Made by a program: the position numbers and the translations under genes
The notes under the pieces: generated by a model
Databases searched by the model: none
What the model was told of the DNA's origin: nothing
Seen by the model: the letters and a program-made list of their open reading frames with translations, nothing else
Origin: Macrothele yani
Taxonomy: Eukaryota > Arthropoda > Arachnida > Araneae > Macrothelidae
Length of the DNA stretch: 64,000 nt
Direction: 5' to 3'
Assembly (NCBI GenBank): GCA_039090855.1
Contig: CM077027.1
Span: 102,714,424-102,778,423, forward strand
Shown here: positions 21,974 to 30,673 of the stretch, piece by piece
Layout: each line of letters begins with the position of its first letter
Position numbering within the stretch: the first letter of the stretch is position 1

Positions 21974-23249
21974 GCAAAGCAGGTTTGCTGTAAATACGCG
22001 CTGTTACGTTCGTGAGCGTTAGTTATCGTTGAGATTCGACGTAGTGTGTTGATGTTAGTCAAGAATGCCTTTAAGAAGACGAAGAAGCCATTTTCAACAG
22101 CTCACGGAGTTTGAACGAGGTCGTGTAATATAACTACAAGAAGGTGGATTTTCGTTCCACAATATTGCAGAAAGACTTGGCAGGAATGTAGCCACTGTGC
22201 ATGATTGTTGGCAGCGGTGGTCAAGGGAAGGTACTGCCTCAAGAAGACCGGTTCCGGCATGCCACGTGGCACTACTGAGAGGGAAGACCGCCATGTACGG
22301 CGCATGGCCGTGGCGCATCGTACCGCGTCTGCGGCAGCAATTCGAGCTGCAGTTGCCACCACAGTGACACTACGAACTGTTACAAATCGGTTACTTGAAG
22401 GAGAGCTCCGAGCCAGACGCCCTGTAGCGTGCATTCCACTAACTCCAAACCAATGCGATTTGCGACGTCAGTGGTGTCAATCTAGAGCTCATTGGAGGAC
22501 GGAGTGGAGATCTGTTGTGTTTTCTGATGAAAGGTGGTTCTGCCTGGGTGCCAGTGATGGCCGTGTGTTAGTTAGAAGGAGGCCAGGTGAGCGCCTGCAA
22601 CCAACCTGTCTGCGGCCGAGACACACTGGACCTACACCTGGAGTTATGGTCTGGGGAGCAATTTCCTATGACAGCAGGAGCACTCTCGTGGTTATCCCAC
22701 CCACCCTGACGGCACAGTTGTACGTCGGTCTGGTGATTCAACCTGTTGTGCTGCCATTCATGAACAACATTCCAGGGGGTGTTTTCCAACAGGATAACGC
22801 TCGCCCGCATACCGCTGTTGTAACCCAACATGCTTTACAGAGTGTCGACATGTTGCCGTGGCCTGCTAGATCACTAGATCTTTCACCAATCGAGCACGCA
22901 TGGGACATCATTGGACGACAACTCCAGCGTAACCCCCAACCAGCATTAACCGTCCCTGTATTGACCGACCAAGTGCAACAGGCATGGAACTCCATCCCAC
23001 AAACTGACATCCAGCACCTGTACGACACAATGAATGAACGTTTGCGTGCTTGCATTCAACATTCTGGAGGTTACACCGGTTATTAATGTACCAGCATTTC
23101 ACATTTAAAATGGCTCTTCTCGCACTTACATTAAGCTGTGATCTTGAAACCTTTATCGATTAAATATGTTACCTATACAAATGTATTGCCGCCATTTCAT
23201 TCCTCTACAACTATTTTTTCATGGTGTTGGGATTTTTTTTCCGTCAGTG
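21824..23249 (+). mobile_element. Tc1-like element, family MPLRRRR, copy B
   Basis: The ends CACTGACGGGAAAAAAATCC (21824) and GGATTTTTTTTCCGTCAGTG (23249) are flanked by TA (21822-21823 and 23250-23251). It is inserted in the older element 21198-25649. Confidence 0.93.
22065..23086 (+). pseudogene. Tc1-family transposase copy B, nearly complete
   Basis: It starts MPLRRRRSHFQQLTEFERGR at 22065. A TAA at 22131-22133 and a one-base deletion near 22250 break the N-terminal third. From 22205 the frame is open for 293 residues: HTH remainder, VFSDERWFCLG (first Asp kept, but the usual ESRF is altered to ERWF), FQQDNARPHTA (second Asp), and DLSPIEHAWD (Glu), ending SGGYTGY. The Asp-Glu spacing is 32 by my count. 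The catalytic triad is complete but the start is cut off, so it is probably inactive. Confidence 0.88.
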
Positions 23250-23321
23250 TACTTGTACAAGGAAGTACGGCCAGAAAAATACACTGCTACCGAGACCAGA
23301 ACTGATTGTCGCTGCTAAGGG

Positions 23322-23420
23322 TGGATGGACTGCCCATGGTGTGGGCAGTCCATCCAAACGTGTCCTCGTCGAGTATGACTGACCATTTGTAAGTGGATGG
23401 ACTGCCCATGGTGTGGGCAC
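23322..23420 (+). repeat. Hairpin plus duplicated 27-bp block
   Basis: GGATGGACTGCCCA and its perfect complement TGGGCAGTCCATCC lie around a 5-base loop at about 23325-23357. The block GTGGATGGACTGCCCATGG recurs at about 23393. Confidence 0.7.
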
Positions 23421-24225
23421 ACACTTTCAAACGTGTCCTCGTTGAGTATAAGGATAAAGAGCGAAACGGAATTCATATGCGAAAAGGACATGGTGTCACT
23501 CAGAATTCCATGACATGGACTGTTGGACCCAGGTACATCTTTGACGACGGTAAAGTGATGTCAATTATATACCTTTCATCGGCCTCCTTGCTCTTAGTCC
23601 GTACTCGTGCAGACTGTTTCATACCGTTTGCGTGCATACTGTGACACCAAAAGCAGCTCGAAATAATTCCCGGAGCTGGTTACTGGTGATACTAGGCTTT
23701 CTCCGAGAATTTACTAGGTAGTGATCTTGCCTCCTGGTGGTTATCCACGGGCAATCACACCTGGTTGGGTCTGCAATATTTCCACGCCATAGAAATCTTG
23801 TGTGTAGTCGATTTACTAACTTTGAGAAACTCCTAAAGCAGCCACATCGATCTACCGTACAGCTGTCTGCAACATGCCAGGAGCCCTATTTATGTTGTTA
23901 ATGCTTAAATGTCGTCTGGACATCATTTCGGTTTAATCCCACACTGAAGGCAATACATTCAGCAAACTTCTGGACCAAGCCCCGAAAAGACCCGTTTTCC
24001 ACTTTTCGTAGGGTACTTTTACCGGAGCCTCCACACCCCGTGATGTGTTGTCATGATGCTAAATTACAGGGGATGGACAAAAATATGGAAACACCTGGTA
24101 AAAAGTATGGGTAAAACAACCAATGTTTTCCACGTGAAAATATAGATGGCGCCGGAGGTCTTGATAATGAATGTGTGCTACGCAACGTGGCAAACCAGCA
24201 GGTAGCCACAGTTGCTGTCTAGACA

Positions 24226-25483
24226 TTGATCTGTGCGTCGCAAGTGAATTATGTCGGAGCTCACATAGTTTCAAAGAGGGCAAATTTTTGCGACTCGACC
24301 AAAGTAGCAAGTTTATTTGGTGTATCGCGAGGTACTGTATCCAAAATTATGACTGCATATTGTGCCTCTGGAAAACATCATCCGATAAACATTAGCGTGG
24401 ACGAAAGTGTGCGCTGAATGACAAAGAGAGAAGGACATTGCGGAGGATTTTTTTATTAGAGGTTTAATGACCACCGTGAGCAACTCAAAGGTCTATATGC
24501 AGTCGCCCGTCCCTAATTTAGGGCCACTGGTTCCAGGGAAGGAAGAGAGCCAGTACCGTAAGTCAAACATAACATTCATGCCTCACGGGATTCGAACCCG
24601 GACTCCTATTGGACGAATTATCAGAGGCCATAATTTAGACCACTGCGCCACCGGGGGCGGCTGCGGAGGATTTTGACCACAACTAAGAAGACAACAGCTG
24701 CAAAAGTTACTGCTGAGCTGAACAACGTGATTTCAAACCCTGTCTGTACAAAAACAGTGCGAAGAAAATTCCATAGGCAGGGAGTTTATGGTCGAGCTGC
24801 AATTGCTAAATCACTGGTTAAAACGTGAATGCAGCACGCAGGAGAGAGTGATGCAACCCTAATAAAATGTGGACTGCTGAGCAATGGAAGACTGTCATCT
24901 GGTCCGATGAATCGACCTTTACACTCTTTTCAACCTGTGGGCGAGTTTACGTGAGGCGAACACCGCCCAAACTTACGATCCGGCGTGCCTTCTTCCGACA
25001 GTGAAGCACGGCGGCGGGTCTGTTATGGTTTGGGCAGCCATATCATGGTACTCTGCCGGCCCCATTATTACCTTACGAGGTCGTGTCACTGCCAAGGACT
25101 ATTTAAGCATTTTGAGCGACTAAGTCCATCCCATTGTACAAAGAGTGTTTCTTGCATGCGATGCCATTTATCAAGAGGATAAGGCTCCAATTCATACAGC
25201 TCATATCGTTCAATCATGGTTTGCTGAGCATGCTGATAAGGTTTCGCATCTTCCCTGGCCCCCTCAGTCGCCGGATCTCAATACAATAGAGCCCCATTGG
25301 GCCATTTTGGAGAACAAGGTTCGAGCGCACTATCCACCTACAGCATCTTTACAGGAACTTGAACGCGTGCTGCAGAAAGAATGGTATAACATCCCATTAT
25401 CCACCATCCAAGACTTATATTTGTTCATTCCCAGGAGAATCCAGGCCGTTTTGAATGCAAAAGGAGATCCTACACCATATTAG
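24226..25483 (+). pseudogene. Tc1-superfamily transposase, broken, split by a SINE
   Basis: The N-terminal HTH piece KVASLFGVSRGTVSKIMTAY lies near 24300-24360. The SINE splits the gene at 24452. After it come WTAEQWKTVIWSDESTF (first Asp, about 24880), GGGSVMVWAAISWYSAG in another frame, a TAA after YLSILSD, and then an open C-terminus from 25145 with YQEDKAPIHTAHIV (second Asp) and SPDLNTIEPHW (Glu). I count 36 residues between them. It ends AKGDPTPY at 25483. One frameshift, stops and the SINE insertion make it inactive. Confidence 0.85.
24452..24661 (-). mobile_element. tRNA-derived SINE, copy 5
   Basis: Minus-strand family copy with a short T-rich end. The B-box complement is GGGATTCGAACCC near 24589. 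The 13-bp target duplication TGCGGAGGATTTT lies at 24439-24451 and 24662-24674, inside the transposase gene of the surrounding Tc1. Confidence 0.93.
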
Positions 25484-26092
25484 GTATGGAATTCCTTCTT
25501 TTACCAGGTGTTTCCACATTTTTGCCCATCCCCTGTACATATTACGTAACTGTCCACGCTGCTAAACGATCTTCAGTATTCGCTAAATTTTCATATCACC
25601 ACTTTTTCCTTCGAAACCGCAATATCCCTAACTTTTTGTGACCAGTGCATTATAGTTATTTTTCTGAAAAAGTGCATTATTTTTAAATGATTATTTCTAA
25701 TGGAATATATTATTTCATACATAAAATACTTCGCTAATTTCTGTACTTCCTAATTCGTTCAATAATGATACTTATTTTAAAAATAACAATTAAATACTTG
25801 TGATGCTAATTAGGGAAAGCATTTCTTTCTTTCAAAGTTATCAGTAATATATCGATATTGCATGCAAATTATTGACGTACTGTTCCTATATCTTTCATCG
25901 ATATCACAATCAATCCAAGAAAAAATCTCTAGTTACGCGCCTGTGTTGTTTGACCTCAAATAAATGTCTTGAAAACGCAGGAAATCTTTTCTTTGAAAAA
26001 AATGTGACAAATTTTAATTATTGCATTGACGGTCTATCAGAAAATGTTTTTCTTTTTTTTTTCTTTCCTTTTTCTTCTATTTCATTTTTTAG

Positions 26093-26278
26093 GTGAACGA
26101 CGACAACGGTGCCCCAGAAGATCCACCAGACCTTCCGGAAGTTCCTGCTGTTCCTCCTGACCATCCCGCCCAAATTCATGACGTCATTGACTTTCTTGAA
26201 CAGAGATGGAATGAGAGTTTGCAAGACTCCAAAAAAGTTTTTGTTCCTTCAGGCACCAAAGCTCCTCGGGATGAGCCC
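26093..26278 (+). CDS. Host gene exon B (unknown protein)
   Basis: A long pyrimidine tract (about 26047-26090) ends TTTTTTAG at 26092. The following 62 codons are open in the frame set by exon A: VNDDNGAPEDPPDLPEVPAV, then PAQIHDVIDFLEQRWNESLQ and VFVPSGTKAPRDEP. The donor CCC|GTCAGT at 26279 differs from consensus at +3. The exon starts and ends in phase 0. If this donor were not used, the frame would stop at 26296 after VSVHF. The segment continues the acidic, proline-rich character of exon A, with one predicted amphipathic helix (DVIDFLEQRW). No family was recognised. Confidence 0.55.
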
Positions 26279-27335
26279 GTCAGTGTTCATTTTTAAAATA
26301 TATTTTTATATCTATTTCGCATAGTTTTTTACTTTCTATTATTTACTTATTTATTGTGCACATTTTACATTATATATGTACATATGTTTATTCCTATCTC
26401 TCCTTACAACCTGTAATCTTAGTTAGCTCTTCACCCTTTTAGATGTAACTAAATTATAAAGAAACAAAAGATTTCATTGCGCATATCCGAATGAAATAAC
26501 TTTTACAATACACGTATTTGCGAGGAATCACATTTAGAATGCAAATCAAGTATGATTGTTCTTTTATAAAATCGAATTTGTTTCCGCTAGTTTGGGGAGA
26601 TAGTATGAAAAAACTGATTATGTTTATCTTCAATCCAGAAGTAAAATGTTAAATATTCTAGACCAGAGGGGTCGAGTAGGGTTGGGTATTGCGGGTTCAA
26701 TCATGCCAAGGAGATATCTAGGTAAGAAATCTAACCTTGGAGCATGGGACGGCCAGTCCACAGAGCCTGGATGGCTAATTGCCGCCCGGCAGAGGCAAGG
26801 AAACGACGTTCAATCGATCTGTTCCCAGGGCCTTGTGTAAGCGATTCTAACGCTGCTGTGGGTTTTTGCGATACTACACATGATTCTAAGAAATGCTTTG
26901 CTCGATCTGTATTTCATTACAGTTGAATGATGTAATTATGTTTCAAACATTCACCTCAGCAGGCTTTTCTAGCTTTATCGGCAAATATTACCATCTGATT
27001 TTATCATTTCAAGGAAAGGCAAGACAACGTGAAATAAAACTAAAGATAGTATCTTAATAACAAGTATTAAACTAACACGCAAAACAGTGTGAAGCACAAA
27101 AAAAAAAAAAAATAGTATGAAAACGTTTCCATCAGCCAAAAAGAAAACAGACTAAGTTGTAATGAATTATTTCCACCTCTATCTCTATTAATAATTGGAA
27201 GGATGATGTAGTTCTGGATATTAATATGTTTTCACTACAGTAAAGTTAAAACTAGTGTTCCGTTACAAAAAAAAAAAAAAAAAAAAAGAAAGAAAGAAAA
27301 AAGAAATAACAGGGTGGCCTTGGAGTTATGATATA
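26279..27335. other. Intronic, nothing recognised
   Basis: AT-rich sequence without a gene. It includes a poly(A) run of about 13 at 27099 and another of about 21 at 27268 that passes into AAAG units. Confidence 0.4.
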
Positions 27336-27364
27336 TATATATCATCATCATCATCATCATCATT
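27336..27364. repeat. Microsatellite tail of the RTE element
   Basis: Short TA run followed by about eight ATC units. Read on the minus strand this is a GAT-type 3-prime tail, as usual for RTE retrotransposons. Confidence 0.8.
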
Positions 27365-27365
27365 G

Positions 27366-29003
27366 TCAACCATTATCAATCCACTGCTGGACGAAGGTCT
27401 CCCCAAGTTTCCTCCACAACGGTCTGTCTTGTGCCAGTCTCCTCCATGTCACCCCTGCATACTTTCGAATTTCATCCACCCATCTCCCATGTGGTCTTCT
27501 TCTGGGTCTTTTCCTGTCCCTTGGAATCCAATCTAAAATTTCGGCTGTCCATCGATGATCTGTCCTTCTGGCAGTATGTCCAGCCCATTGCCATTTCAGG
27601 GATTTAACTCTGATCATGATGTCTTCCACTCTTGTCATTTTTCGGATCCACGAGTTCCTCTTCTTATCTCTCCTGGTTACACCAAGTATGCACCTCTCCA
27701 TGCTTCTTTGAGTTGTCTGCAGCCTTTGTATGTCTCTTTTAGTTAAGGTCCACGTCTCTGCACCATACGTAAGCACTGGAAGGATGCATTGATTAAACAC
27801 TTTTCTTTTAAGACATAATGGCATATTGCTCTTGAAAATTATGCTGTTTCTTCCAAAAGCTCTCCAGGCAAGTTTTGTACGCCGATTAATTTCTTCATCA
27901 ATGTGACCCTCACTTGATATCTGCTGTCCAAGATAAACGTACGTGTCTGTTATCTCCAGCTTTTCTCCATCAATCGATAAATCTTCATTTCTTGTAAAAG
28001 CATTGAACATCACTTTTGTCTTCTGAAAGTTCATTTTTAATCCCACTTCTTTACTCTTGTCAGCAAGTTCCTGGATCATACTCTGCAGCTCTGATGGGGT
28101 AGTTGCAAAAATGACTACGTCATCAGCAAAACGAAGGTGGGTTAGATAATCTCCATTAATCTTTATCCCCTTGTTTTCCCAGCTCAGCGACTGAAAAACA
28201 CCCTCCAATGTGGCATTAAAGAGCTTCGGAGATATGGTGTCACCTTGTCTCACTCCCTTTCCAATTTTTACTTGTGTTGTATTTTCAAACAGCCTAATCT
28301 TTGCACTTGCATTTTCATAGATGTTATTAATAATATTAATGTATGCATCTTCAATACCGCAGGTTTTCAGAGCCATTGTAACTGCTGATGGTTTCACCGA
28401 ATCAAAGGCTTTTTCATAATCGATAAAAGCCATGCACAATGGAAGTTCATATTCCCTCGCTCTTTCAATTAGTTCTCTCAGCACGTGGATATGATCTATT
28501 GTGCTGTAGCCACTCCTGAATCCAGCTTGTTCTCTCGGTTGAGCCATGTCCAGTGTTACCTTCAAGCGGTGTGAAAGAACTTTAGTAAAGATTTTATAAA
28601 CTACTGATAGGAGGCTGATAGGTCGGTAGTTTCCGAGATCCTCAATGTCACCTTTCTTATGTAGCAGGATCATTGTAGCGCTGTTCCAATCCTCAGGAAT
28701 CTTTCCTTCATTAAGGCATCGAGTGAAAATTTGGGCGAGTACTGTTTCGATTTCTCCACTTGCTTCTTGTATGATGTCTACAGTAATTCCATCTTCTCCT
28801 GGAGCTTTTCCTCGCTTCATGTTCTTGATTGCATGTGCAACTTCTGCTGGAAGGACTGGAGGAACTCTGGTACTGGTATCTTTCATGATGTCTGGAGTGC
28901 ATATATCATCGCTTTCATATAATTTGGAGTAGAAATCTTTCACTCTTGTCAAAATTTCGCCTCTATTTCTTGTTACAGAACCATCTTCTTTTCTCAGTGC
29001 CAT
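27366..29003 (-). CDS. RTE reverse transcriptase domain
   Basis: 545 open codons from the first ATG after the stop (29003). Reverse-transcriptase blocks are in order: YRPISLLSVVYKIFTKVL, FRSGYSTIDHIHVL, CMAFIDYEKAFDSV, GVRQGDTISPKLFNATLEG and the catalytic LRFADDVVIF (FADD instead of the common YADD). The C-terminal part, with RRTDHRWTAEILDW, RPRRRPHGRWVDEI and FVQQWIDNG, is characteristic of RTE elements. It is in the same frame as the endonuclease upstream; only a TGA at 29018-29016 and four codons lie between. The polymerase would copy its own RNA at a nicked target. All core motifs are intact. Confidence 0.9.
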   Translation of the reverse strand: MALRKEDGSVTRNRGEILTRVKDFYSKLYESDDICTPDIMKDTSTRVPPVLPAEVAHAIKNMKRGKAPGEDGITVDIIQEASGEIETVLAQIFTRCLNEGKIPEDWNSATMILLHKKGDIEDLGNYRPISLLSVVYKIFTKVLSHRLKVTLDMAQPREQAGFRSGYSTIDHIHVLRELIERAREYELPLCMAFIDYEKAFDSVKPSAVTMALKTCGIEDAYINIINNIYENASAKIRLFENTTQVKIGKGVRQGDTISPKLFNATLEGVFQSLSWENKGIKINGDYLTHLRFADDVVIFATTPSELQSMIQELADKSKEVGLKMNFQKTKVMFNAFTRNEDLSIDGEKLEITDTYVYLGQQISSEGHIDEEINRRTKLAWRAFGRNSIIFKSNMPLCLKRKVFNQCILPVLTYGAETWTLTKRDIQRLQTTQRSMERCILGVTRRDKKRNSWIRKMTRVEDIMIRVKSLKWQWAGHTARRTDHRWTAEILDWIPRDRKRPRRRPHGRWVDEIRKYAGVTWRRLAQDRPLWRKLGETFVQQWIDNG

Positions 29004-29015
29004 AATCTGTTTTCT

Positions 29016-30344
29016 TCACTTACTGAGATGTCCCTTTGCTATCTTTAGGCTTTGGTTGTTTTCAATTGCTTTCCTCACTAGTTCACAGTTGAATTTTCTT
29101 ACGTCTTCAGTGATACTTTTTCTTACTGTCTTGCATAGCTCTATATATTCCACTTTGGAAGTCACATCTTCTTTAGTTGTCCTCATCTCTCTTCTTTTTT
29201 GCATCAACATTTTGGTTTTTCCTGATAATTTGTTCATATGCAACTTGTTCTTAGACCCAGCTAATTTTGTTGCTGTTTCCATAAGAGCTTTGGTTACTTT
29301 TCTGTTAACTTCAGAGATGTCCACTTCTTCCGATGTTAGGCCTTCTAAAGCAGAAAACCTGTTCTTCAGTTCTAACTTGAAGGTATTATGGTGTTTTTTA
29401 AGGTTGGTTATGTCAATAGATTTTGTTTGTCTTATGAGCTTGCCACGTTCAAGTTTAGTGTTGAGGTGCATCTTACATCTCACCAATCTATGGTCACTAC
29501 CTGTGTTGAACTTGTTTAGCACACTGCAGTCTTCTATGACGAATTTTTTGTTACACATAATAAAATCAATTTCACTTGTCGTCCCATTTGGATGTCTCCA
29601 TGTCCATTTCCTGTGTGGCTTTTTCTTGAAGAAGGAGTTCAAGATGAAAAACCCTTCTGCCTCTGCAAACTCAACGAGAGTATTTCCACGCTGGTTTCTG
29701 TTGCCGTGACCGAATTTACCTATTGATGTTTCATTCTGTTGCTGTTGCCCTATTTTTGCATTGAAATCTCCCATAATTATTTTCAAGTGCTGCTTACCTT
29801 TATTATTTAGATGACAAATTTCCTCATAAAATTCTTCAATTTCTTCTTCAGGATGACTTGTGGTGGGTGCATAAGTTTGAATAATCTGAGCCTGGTATCT
29901 GTTCGAGAGTTGGATAACAAGTCGTGCAGCTCTGTCAGAGGAACTTTCAACTTCTACAACTTTATCCTTCAGTTTCTTGTTTATTATAAATCCAACACCA
30001 CTAGTTCTGCCAGTATCTGTCCCACGATAGTAGAAGAGATGTCCACTTTTCAGTTCGATGAGATCTTCTCCTTTTCTCCTTACCTCACTTAGCCCCACAA
30101 TGTCCCACCTGATCTTTTGTAGTTCCTCTTCCAATTCAAGAAGCCTTGAATCAGAAGATAGGGAGCGTCCATTGTAAGTAGCCAAGGTCAGCATCAGATG
30201 GCAGCCTAGTCCGGTCCTCCGGGGATTCTTAGCACCCTCTGCCTTCATGTCGCACTGGCCGCTGCCTTGGCCAGGTACATTCCAGCTGCCGGAGACTGAG
30301 GGCCAAGATTTAAGTTGTGGAATCATTTTGGGGGGTTTGGCCAT
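29016..30344 (-). CDS. RTE endonuclease domain, ends at a premature TGA
   Basis: 442 residues from the ATG at 30344. AP-endonuclease motifs are visible: LATYNGRSL, DIVGLSEVRRKG (catalytic Glu), QTYAPTTSHPEEEIEEFY, IIMGDFNAKIG, WTWRHPNGTTSEIDFIM and NTGSDHRLVRCKM (final His). The first 50 or so residues are less typical, and the true start may be nearer LATYNGRSL. The frame ends HLSK then TGA, and RKQIMALRKEDGSV continues in the same frame into the reverse transcriptase. Removing this stop would give an open frame of about 990 codons. So the element is broken by one change, unless the stop is read through. Confidence 0.88.
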   Translation of the reverse strand: MAKPPKMIPQLKSWPSVSGSWNVPGQGSGQCDMKAEGAKNPRRTGLGCHLMLTLATYNGRSLSSDSRLLELEEELQKIRWDIVGLSEVRRKGEDLIELKSGHLFYYRGTDTGRTSGVGFIINKKLKDKVVEVESSSDRAARLVIQLSNRYQAQIIQTYAPTTSHPEEEIEEFYEEICHLNNKGKQHLKIIMGDFNAKIGQQQQNETSIGKFGHGNRNQRGNTLVEFAEAEGFFILNSFFKKKPHRKWTWRHPNGTTSEIDFIMCNKKFVIEDCSVLNKFNTGSDHRLVRCKMHLNTKLERGKLIRQTKSIDITNLKKHHNTFKLELKNRFSALEGLTSEEVDISEVNRKVTKALMETATKLAGSKNKLHMNKLSGKTKMLMQKRREMRTTKEDVTSKVEYIELCKTVRKSITEDVRKFNCELVRKAIENNQSLKIAKGHLSK

Positions 30345-30534
30345 AACTCACCACGCTGGCCAAGCGGGTTGGTGAGTGTGGGATAGAATTTCCTCTAATC
30401 CCGATGGTATAGTTATACCGCTATTGGCGGTCGTCAGAGCCCCTTTAGTGGGAACAGGATGCACCACGAGAAGGCGGGGTTGACATTTGTCAAGGAGAGG
30501 CTGTGATGTTACGCATCACCTGACCTTACATCCC

Positions 30535-30557
30535 ATATATATATATATATATATATA
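30535..30557. repeat. AT dinucleotide run
   Basis: About 11 AT units at the 5-prime side of the RTE element. Confidence 0.95.
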
Positions 30558-30673
30558 CTTAAGAGCAAAACTGAAGACTAAGGAAAAAATTTTAGAATTT
30601 AAAACGAAGGGTGCAAAATAACCTGAAAATCAAAACGCGCAACGCAGCAGTTTTGAAAATTCAGAATTCACAT

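Larger units (their letters stand above)
24067..25535 (+). mobile_element. Tc1-like element, DD36E-type, with a SINE inside
   Basis: The ends are CAGGGGATGGACAAAAATAT (24067) and GTTTCCACATTTTTGCCCAT then CCCCTG (to 25535), flanked by TA. It is nested in the element 21198-25649 and carries a minus-strand SINE at 24452-24661. Confidence 0.92.
21198..25649 (-). mobile_element. Old Tc1-like element hosting two other Tc1 elements
   Basis: ACTGGTCACAAAAAGTTAAG at 21201 is matched by AACTTTTTGTGACCAGTGC ending about 25648. The minus-strand transposase is heavily decayed. Elements at 21824-23249 and 24067-25535 lie inside it at TA sites. Without them it would be about 1.56 kb. Confidence 0.75.
27342..30534 (-). 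mobile_element. RTE-clade non-LTR retrotransposon, near full length
   Basis: A minus-strand element with an AP-like endonuclease followed by a reverse transcriptase, a short GC-rich 5-prime region (about 30345-30534) and a simple-repeat 3-prime tail. It ends in AT microsatellites on both sides, so the exact target duplication cannot be read. One stop codon separates the two domains. Confidence 0.88.

Noticed and set aside
26109..26324. Alternative ORF overlapping exon B
   Set aside because: It is out of frame with the splice-supported reading and runs into intron AT-rich sequence.
29056..29709. 217-codon plus-strand ORF
   Set aside because: It is the antisense shadow of the RTE endonuclease coding region.
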